The translations under genes were made by a program, and so were the position numbers. From a virus, in the IMG/VR virus record IMGVR_UViG_3300044547_000764, positions 1 through 20,970 of that record: a DNA stretch of 20,970 nt; one strand, 5' to 3'. The first letter of the stretch is position 1. Each line of letters starts with the position of its first letter. Under the pieces are notes generated by a model that was not told the DNA's origin, did no database searches, and saw only the letters and a list, made by a program, of their open reading frames with translations. Shown in pieces: positions 15,801 through 20,970 of the stretch.

Positions 15801-18800
15801 GTTGTTATTATACTTAAACCAGTATAAGTTGCATCTGTAATAGCCCAACTTTCCAAATATCCTGAACCTTGGTCGTATATACATCTTACGTTAAATCTAC
15901 CATAATAGATGTTGTTAGATAAGTGAATACATACTTTACCAGAACCATTTCTACCTATTCTTACAGTACCAGGATCCCAATCACCATTATTTATATATGA
16001 ATGATTAGTCCAATTACCAGCATATGCGTACCAAACAATTTGTAAATTAATTGATTGTGCATTTCCATATGCATACCCCTCAATAATTACCGTTGGCATA
16101 TTGAAAGTACCATAATCAATATTCGTAGTAATTAAATATCCGTTTCCAGTTGAATAGTTAAGTGCATTAAATGTAGATGTTAAACTATGATATGGAGTTG
16201 ATACTTGATTAGTTCTTAATATATTTAAAACACTTGTACCATTTGTATTCAAGTAATAACTACTATTATTATTCATATACAAGTTACCATCACTCAGATT
16301 TTTTCTCAAATCCCAGCTTGCCCACGTACCATTTAAGAAACCATAGTTATTACTATTATCACCATATAATTGGAATTTGAAGCCACCAGAACTATTTTGT
16401 ACTACGATACCACCATCACTATTTCCAGATGTTCTAATTCTAATATTTGCCGTATTAAATGCGTCAAATAAATGTGCTCCAATATATGCTGAACTTAAGT
16501 TAGCCTGTCCACCACTACTGATGTAATAAGTTACACCACCTACATAAAGGTTACCATCTACTCTAAAGTTATATGGAGTATAAGTACCATTAGTAAATGC
16601 ATTAGATTGATTTAATCTTAAATAACTATCTGTTGTATCAAGTGCTTGTTTACCATTGCCAGATAGATAATTAGTAAAGAATTGATTACCTGCTCCATTT
16701 ACTCTCCATACCCAACCACTACCATCATTAACCGCAAATCCATAAGAACCGCCGGATGATATAGTTGTATAAATACCATAATCAAATCCAGTCTTATCAA
16801 CAAATAATCCCCAGTCTGCTCCACTTCTATCAGAAATAGTTACAACTGCATCAGTACCTCCAATTGAATATGGATTTGATGAGCGGTAGAATATTGCAGT
16901 ACCATTATCTTGTCCACCAACTATTAAAGTTTTTAAGTTTGCATTATTACTTCCTAAATAATATGTTGTTGCTCCACCTAAATATATGTTACTATTAACT
17001 GTTAAGTTTCCACCAATTGTTGTATCTCTACTAATATATGCTCTATAATAATCGTAATCATAAACGGCTTGATGATATGGTTGGTTATATCCACTATATC
17101 CACCATAGTATGCAAGTGCAGCTACAGATCCAGCATTTCCACTACCACCTGTGTTATAGAATGATACCCTTATTCTATTGATAGCAGAATTAAATAAAGA
17201 ATAGAATTTAGTAAAATTACCAGGCCAGCTACTCCAGTTGTGACTGAATGAGGTACTCCAACTGCTTCCCCCATTTGTTGATGTTTCTACTGTAATTGTA
17301 ATATTTGCTCCATTGGTACTACCTACCACATGGAACATATCAAAGTTTTTATATCCTATACTAAATGTAAATCTTTGACCTCTACCGCCACCACTAGCAT
17401 CAATATTAAATCCACCACCACCATATGAAGGTGAAGCTTTTTCTCCTAAGAATGTATTTCTAATTGAATCGGTAATAGTTTGTGATGTCCAAGATGAATT
17501 ATTTGCCGATGTTTCATATGTTATTAAATCACCATGTCTTAAGTTAGACCAAACTGATGAATATGCAAATCCATTATATAAATAACCTCCACTAAAGCCA
17601 CAATAAACCAAAGGTGAATTATTATTACCAAATGAAAGTACATTTCCAATTACAGTTCCAGTATTAGCAGTTAAATTACCTGCTAATGTTAATGAGTTTA
17701 AATACGATGTACCAGCGTTAATATAATATGTAGAACCACCACCAGTATAAATTGTACCTGCTGTTAAATTTCCACCAAACCAACCAGTTCCATTATTTAA
17801 ATCTACATAGAATCTAGCAACACCACTACCAACAAAACCTAATCTATTAGAATCACCACTACCACCCAATAATCCACCAGCAGTAGTTTCAAAATATAAA
17901 CCCCAGTTATTAGCTCCAGGTGTAATCCAGAAATTATTAGTATCGGTTACTTGTAAGAATGCATAGTTATAAACACCAGATGAATACATACCACCTGCTG
18001 CTACTAAGTTTCCAGCTAAACTTAAATTGTTTAAATAAGATGTGGTTGAATTAATATAATAAGTTGTTGCGTTACCCACATAATGAATTCCAGCAGTTAT
18101 ATTACCAGGAATAGTAAAGTTTCCACTACCATCTAATCTACCTATTTGAGTATATGATGCAAATCTATTTAATGTTGTACTTGCATCATTATAGAAAGTA
18201 AATCCACTATTAAATAATAAATAAGTTGATGTATCTGCTAATGGTGCTCTCCAGCTACCACCTGTTGTAGTATGTCTAACGTTGTATCCTAATCCACCAT
18301 AAGAACCACCACTATAACCAGCTGCAATACCTCTACCTTCAGAACCACCACTACCTAAGTTTACGTTAAATGTACCAGTTCCATCATAAAAATTGGTTGC
18401 TGATACATTTGATGAGAACACAGCGTTTGTACCATTTAAAGTACCGGCTAATGTTAATGCGTTTAAGTTTGATGTACCATTATTAAGATAATAAGTTGTA
18501 CCATTTATATTAATATTACCACCTAAAGGATTTAATGTTATTGGTTCTACTCCATTCGAACCACCTGTGTTATCGTATGATGCTTGAATCCATCCTGCAA
18601 ATGGTGAAACGTTTTGTGTACCTAATTGTAATCTAACCAATGCGTTAGTTCCAGCTAATACTAAATGTGCATTATTTGTGCTATCCGCCGTTGTTGGTGC
18701 ACTTACACCAGCTTTATATATTGTTGTATTACCAATTGCAGTTAAACCACCCATAACACTATTTCCAGAAACAGTCTTATTTCCAGTTACTGTTAATGTA

Positions 18801-20970
18801 GTACCATCAAATAATAAATTACTTTCAACAGTTGCATTTGGTGCAGTACCATTTAATGTTATTACACCATTATCAGTACCACCACTTAAAGATAATAATC
18901 CAGATGAACCCGATGTACCTCTTGATCCTGATGTACCACTACTTCCTGATGTACCGCTTGTACCGGATGTTCCAGATGAACCAGACGAACCCGATGAACC
19001 ACTACTACCAGATGTACCAGATGTTCCCGATGTGCCAGACGTTCCCGATGTACCGGATGTACCTCTACTACCACTACTACCAGACGAACCACTTGCTCCA
19101 GTAGCACCACTACTTCCACTACTACCAGATGAACCACTACTTCCACTACTTCCAGATGTACCTCTTGTTCCGGATGTTCCCGATGAACCAGACGAACCAC
19201 TACTTCCACTACTTCCACTACTTCCAGATGAACCAGATGTTCCCGATGAACCACTACTACCACTTAATCCAGATGAGCCAGATGTTCCACTACTTCCAGA
19301 TGTACCTCTTGTTCCGGATGAACCACTACTACCACTACTTCCACTACTTCCAGATGTTCCTGATGAACCGCTTGTACCAGATGTTCCTGATGTACCAGAT
19401 GAACCTTGTGCTCCAGATGAACCACTACTTCCAGATGAGCCAGATGTACCAGATGAACCACTACTTCCACTACTACCAGATGAACCAGATGTTCCCGATG
19501 TACCAGCTGAACCAGATGAACCTTGTGCTCCAGATGAACCCGATGAACCAGATGTTCCCGATGTACCAGCTGAACCCGATGAACCACTACTACCAGATGT
19601 TCCTGATGTACCAGATGTTCCCGATGTACCTGCAGAGCCCGATGAACCTATTACTCCATCTTTACCAGATGTACCACTTGTTCCAGATGTTCCCGATGTA
19701 CCAGATGTTCCCGATGAACCAGCACTACCACTTAGACCACTTGTACCAGTCGCACCAGATAATCCACTTGTTCCCGATGAACCACTACTTCCAGATGAAC
19801 CAGATGTTCCAGTTGAGCCGGTTGTTCCAGATGAACCACTACTACCAGATGAACCAGATGTTCCAGATAATCCCGATGTACCACTACTTCCACTTACTCC
19901 AGATGAACCACTTATACCAGATGTACCAGCTGTACCACTAACTCCAGATGTACCAGCTGTACCAGTAGAGCCGGATGAACCAGATGAACCAGATGTTCCC
20001 GATGAACCACTACTACCACTACGTCCACTACTACCAGATGAACCAGATGTACCACCACCACCAGTTAAACCACTACTTCCAGATGAACCAGATGTTCCAG
20101 ATGTTCCTGATGACCCACTTATTCCACTTGTGCCAGATGTTCCAGCTGAACCACTTATTCCACTACTTCCAGATGAACCAGATGTTCCAGATGAACCATT
20201 TTTACCACTACTTCCATCTTTACCAGATGAACCACTACTTCCGGTTACCCCAGATGAACCACTTGTTCCGGTCAATCCAGATGAACCAGCTGAACCTCTT
20301 GTTCCACTACTTCCACTACTTCCCGATGTACCAGATGAACCATCTTTACCAGATGAACCACTACTACCACTTACTCCAGATGTTCCCGATGTACCAGTCA
20401 AACCAGATGTACCAGCAGAACCAGTACTTCCAGACGAACCACTACTACCACTTACTCCAGATGTTCCTGATGTACCACGTGTACCAGATGTTCCTGATGT
20501 ACCACTTGTACCAGATGAACCAGATGTTCCGGATGAACCGCTTGTACCAGATGTTCCTGATGTTCCACTACTTCCAGATGTTCCAGCCGAACCCGTTGTA
20601 CCAGCTGTACCAGTACTACCAGATGAACCACTACTTCCAGATGTTCCCGATGAACCACTACTACCAGATGTACCACTTACTCCTGAAGTACCAGATGTTC
20701 CTGATGTACCAGATGTACCAGATGTTGCGGCTGCAAATCTAGAACCTATTTGACCAGTTGCTGTATCAATTACTAATACTTGGTTTGATAGTGATGATGG
20801 AATACTATCCACATAAACACTACCACTTACAATTAAACTACCTGTTATTTTTACACTACCAGTTAATTGTTGTATATTTGTTACAGAATTACCAAATATG
20901 TTTGAGCCAGATGAATATACTACTGATGATGATACTATGTTTGTTACAATTTGATTTGAAACAATAGTAC
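12872..20970 (-). CDS. Giant collagen-like tail fibre with S74 self-cleaving chaperone domain, 5' end outside window
   Basis: Tail fibres bind the host surface. The frame is open from 20970 to the stop at 12872-12874, at least 2698 residues. A GTG at 20810-20812 is not a convincing start, because the upstream 52 codons read as fibre sequence (SSGSNIFGNSVTNIQQLTGS, then VKITGSLIVSGSVYV), a repeat style typical of phage tail fibres. Numbering from that Val: residues 32-638 are uninterrupted Gly-X-Y triplets, mostly GTS and GSS; residues about 640-2500 are a beta-rich, Gly/Ser/Thr/Asn/Tyr-rich shaft with recurring YY...G.S.LN units; residues 2520-2646 are the peptidase S74 intramolecular chaperone, beginning SDIRLKENIETIPNALEKI. 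The S...K spacing of five matches the Ser-Lys dyad of phage endosialidase chaperones, so self-cleavage before Ser2520 is expected after trimer folding. It ends in a coiled coil (LLVEAVKELKAELDEARAEI). No enzyme domain is recognised in the shaft. Confidence 0.93.
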   Translation of the reverse strand, partial: TIVSNQIVTNIVSSSVVYSSGSNIFGNSVTNIQQLTGSVKITGSLIVSGSVYVDSIPSSLSNQVLVIDTATGQIGSRFAAATSGTSGTSGTSGTSGVSGTSGSSGSSGTSGSSGSSGSTGTAGTTGSAGTSGSSGTSGTSGTSGSSGTSGSSGTSGTSGTSGTRGTSGTSGVSGSSGSSGSTGSAGTSGLTGTSGTSGVSGSSGSSGKDGSSGTSGSSGSSGTRGSAGSSGLTGTSGSSGVTGSSGSSGKDGSSGKNGSSGTSGSSGSSGISGSAGTSGTSGISGSSGTSGTSGSSGSSGLTGGGGTSGSSGSSGRSGSSGSSGTSGSSGSSGSTGTAGTSGVSGTAGTSGISGSSGVSGSSGTSGLSGTSGSSGSSGSSGTTGSTGTSGSSGSSGSSGTSGLSGATGTSGLSGSAGSSGTSGTSGTSGTSGTSGKDGVIGSSGSAGTSGTSGTSGTSGSSGSSGSAGTSGTSGSSGSSGAQGSSGSAGTSGTSGSSGSSGSSGSSGTSGSSGSSGSSGAQGSSGTSGTSGTSGSSGTSGSSGSSGSSGSSGTRGTSGSSGTSGSSGLSGSSGSSGTSGSSGSSGSSGSSGSSGSSGTSGTRGTSGSSGSSGSSGSSGSSGATGASGSSGSSGSRGTSGTSGTSGTSGTSGTSGSSGSSGSSGSSGTSGTSGTSGSSGTSGSRGTSGSSGLLSLSGGTDNGVITLNGTAPNATVESNLLFDGTTLTVTGNKTVSGNSVMGGLTAIGNTTIYKAGVSAPTTADSTNNAHLVLAGTNALVRLQLGTQNVSPFAGWIQASYDNTGGSNGVEPITLNPLGGNININGTTYYLNNGTSNLNALTLAGTLNGTNAVFSSNVSATNFYDGTGTFNVNLGSGGSEGRGIAAGYSGGSYGGLGYNVRHTTTGGSWRAPLADTSTYLLFNSGFTFYNDASTTLNRFASYTQIGRLDGSGNFTIPGNITAGIHYVGNATTYYINSTTSYLNNLSLAGNLVAAGGMYSSGVYNYAFLQVTDTNNFWITPGANNWGLYFETTAGGLLGGSGDSNRLGFVGSGVARFYVDLNNGTGWFGGNLTAGTIYTGGGSTYYINAGTSYLNSLTLAGNLTANTGTVIGNVLSFGNNNSPLVYCGFSGGYLYNGFAYSSVWSNLRHGDLITYETSANNSSWTSQTITDSIRNTFLGEKASPSYGGGGFNIDASGGGRGQRFTFSIGYKNFDMFHVVGSTNGANITITVETSTNGGSSWSTSFSHNWSSWPGNFTKFYSLFNSAINRIRVSFYNTGGSGNAGSVAALAYYGGYSGYNQPYHQAVYDYDYYRAYISRDTTIGGNLTVNSNIYLGGATTYYLGSNNANLKTLIVGGQDNGTAIFYRSSNPYSIGGTDAVVTISDRSGADWGLFVDKTGFDYGIYTTISSGGSYGFAVNDGSGWVWRVNGAGNQFFTNYLSGNGKQALDTTDSYLRLNQSNAFTNGTYTPYNFRVDGNLYVGGVTYYISSGGQANLSSAYIGAHLFDAFNTANIRIRTSGNSDGGIVVQNSSGGFKFQLYGDNSNNYGFLNGTWASWDLRKNLSDGNLYMNNNSSYYLNTNGTSVLNILRTNQVSTPYHSLTSTFNALNYSTGNGYLITTNIDYGTFNMPTVIIEGYAYGNAQSINLQIVWYAYAGNWTNHSYINNGDWDPGTVRIGRNGSGKVCIHLSNNIYYGRFNVRCIYDQGSGYLESWAITDATYTGLSIITTVPKNSINTNITGLATSETLQTVSARGNVADNDLITKNSGYHFRARYTDNSNIYHASLNWYGLQLGNNGANYIVAGRTNANGYLDFYVNNTSDFTSINGQHAVRIDSDRRLYSYVDTRSPIFYDYDNAYYKWDGNGTSIGNVIQAESYFRQNNDGGTFLVSDGSEYNNWLFQENARGWGIFYFNKGSQSGQSYGAYTMVGAETVFVGQSSGPAMPGWVGYNTNSKVNAIISHYNGSFWTYGRQYSADSMQAPTYYGTSNGAYYLITDGTSNLNAVRAYSLQGNGNVGGTGAASWHPSGIYSAGYNWLYGGISAGGSDVGSINNLTVNGSGWYNANGNNSSYYGSITLWSTGNATTSMIMFKYGANIGFGTHGYQSDQYGTWFVMDTSGRAWVFRNASTGTNVGSLTNNGDFYTNGVTNSSTLISRSSVNSNYYYDYGGTFAFRIGSATGNTRHIDLANSTTDPSAVGSQTGISSGQRGDNQPYYFMYVKSPYNNGNSTHTRLSLGWHTGLELGGNPAYGGTRFFADSPGVNSNEIMSIGRGDTNIRISNTLFVPYIVDRDNGGYYIDMNGSSYMNTLTMANTIYSYNWFRSYNATGWYNESYGGGWFMQDSTWLRTYNGKNIYCDAYIRAQGSFRVGSEYSIWGTYGSYSSYISRLAYVSFDWNATYDTYPNHGYASTDYNGSFTDSVSLNSFNDITLRVDANNNNTYSYLRLMDNSTGDNTFTYMSGENGNPIAYFYNRMYSGVMYNRYDSSKYLDRYTGDYTSWYMGGSNNGYSGWRVDGSMALMIHTAGAGAPCGFWHPSYGWSFLAYCNGNVYLAYAAGWRAYTTDWGLYISGDLRASGNVIAYYSDIRLKENIETIPNALEKIQKLRGVTYDWNDEKVNINSKRAGTRDIGLIAQEVEAVEPLLTTEYQTQLTHQDSKNAMDAVDFVPEMSPMYKTIKYDKITALLVEAVKELKAELDEARAEIRELKNKN
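12875..13255 (-). other. S74 intramolecular chaperone domain of the fibre, with predicted self-cleavage site
   Basis: The 127-residue C-terminal segment starts at the TCT codon 13253-13255 (Ser of SDIRLK). Conserved elements seen are SD.RLKENI, LRGVTYDWN, DIGLIAQEVEAV and the final heptad-like helix. In this family the chaperone drives trimer folding and is then released by cleavage just before the Ser, so the mature fibre should lack it. Confidence 0.85.
14055..18506 (-). repeat. degenerate YY...LN modules in the fibre shaft
   Basis: At least nine copies of a unit of about 20 residues can be seen, for example TTYYINSTTSYLNNLSLAGN, STYYINAGTSYLNSLTLAGN, TTYYLGSNNANLKTLIVGG, VTYYISSGGQANLSSAYIGA, NGGYYIDMNGSSYMNTLTMA and GAYYLITDGTSNLNAV. 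They are unevenly spaced between 14055 and 18506, separated by unlike inserts of about 40 to 300 residues. They look like the YYxDxxGtSxLN joints of phage fibres that link exchangeable shaft segments. Confidence 0.75.
18899..20719 (-). repeat. collagen-like Gly-X-Y tract (607 residues)
   Basis: About 202 consecutive Gly-X-Y triplets without a break in register, dominated by GTS and GSS, with scattered GKD, GKN, GRG-type, GAQ and GVI triplets. Triplets are encoded mainly by GGT or GGA with TCA, TCT or ACA-type codons, giving a 9-base DNA quasi-repeat. No proline is present in the coded tract. Such tracts form trimeric rod regions in phage fibres. Confidence 0.9.

Noticed and set aside
18899-20719. 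CRISPR-like or other repeat array
   Set aside because: The short direct repeats are in register with codons of the collagen-like tract and lack repeat-spacer structure.
18678-20753. Long plus-strand ORF of 691 codons rich in Pro-Asp-Val/Glu
   Set aside because: It is the antisense of the Gly-Thr-Ser tract; the 9-base repeat has no stops in that frame. No start signal or real protein pattern.
20810-20812. GTG as the true start of the fibre
   Set aside because: The frame is open to the window end and upstream residues are typical fibre repeats; no ribosome site precedes the GTG.

Overview
The window looks like a late, virion-structural region of an AT-rich contractile-tailed (T4-related, myovirus-type) phage. 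All genes lie on the minus strand, so transcription runs from high to low coordinates. No integrase, transposase, CRISPR array or host metabolic gene is visible. The host cannot be named. Most genes lack a Shine-Dalgarno sequence, which would suit a Bacteroidota-type host, but that is weak evidence. The overall look (collagen-like GTSG fibre, gp26-like protein, LysM-like baseplate protein) suggests an environmental phage distantly related to the T4-like group.

Layout in transcription order. (1) 20970-12872: a giant tail-fibre gene, open at the window edge, with a 607-residue collagen-like Gly-X-Y tract, a long modular shaft with at least nine degenerate YY...LN repeats, and a C-terminal S74-type self-cleaving chaperone domain. 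(2) 12846-12451: a small protein with a calcium-binding-type loop, then a terminator. (3) 12306-10030: tail sheath. (4) 9977-9489: tail tube, then a strong terminator. (5) 9378-8620: a T4 gp26-type protein, followed in the +1 (-2) frame by a 52-codon ORF that may be reached by frameshifting at a T7 run. This is the position of the tail-assembly chaperone pair of other phages. A terminator overlaps its end. (6) 8367-307: a tightly packed operon of a small protein, tape measure, tube-initiator-like baseplate protein, LysM-like baseplate protein, gp27-like hub, and a small conserved-looking protein. (7) 264-1: an RNA gene that I identify as a phage-encoded tmRNA, cut by the window edge before its 3' tRNA-like end.

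Together the genes build the contractile tail: hub, tube initiator, tape measure with chaperones, tube, sheath and fibre. An 8-base motif, ATATTTAT (minus-strand sense), lies before every gene or operon that is not tightly coupled to an upstream gene, and is a candidate phage late promoter element. Hairpin terminators separate several of these units.

The most unusual items are the tmRNA with a long Met-rich tag ending in YAYAA, the candidate programmed frameshift between the gp26-like protein and the small ORF, the recurrent promoter motif, and the proline-free collagen-like fibre.
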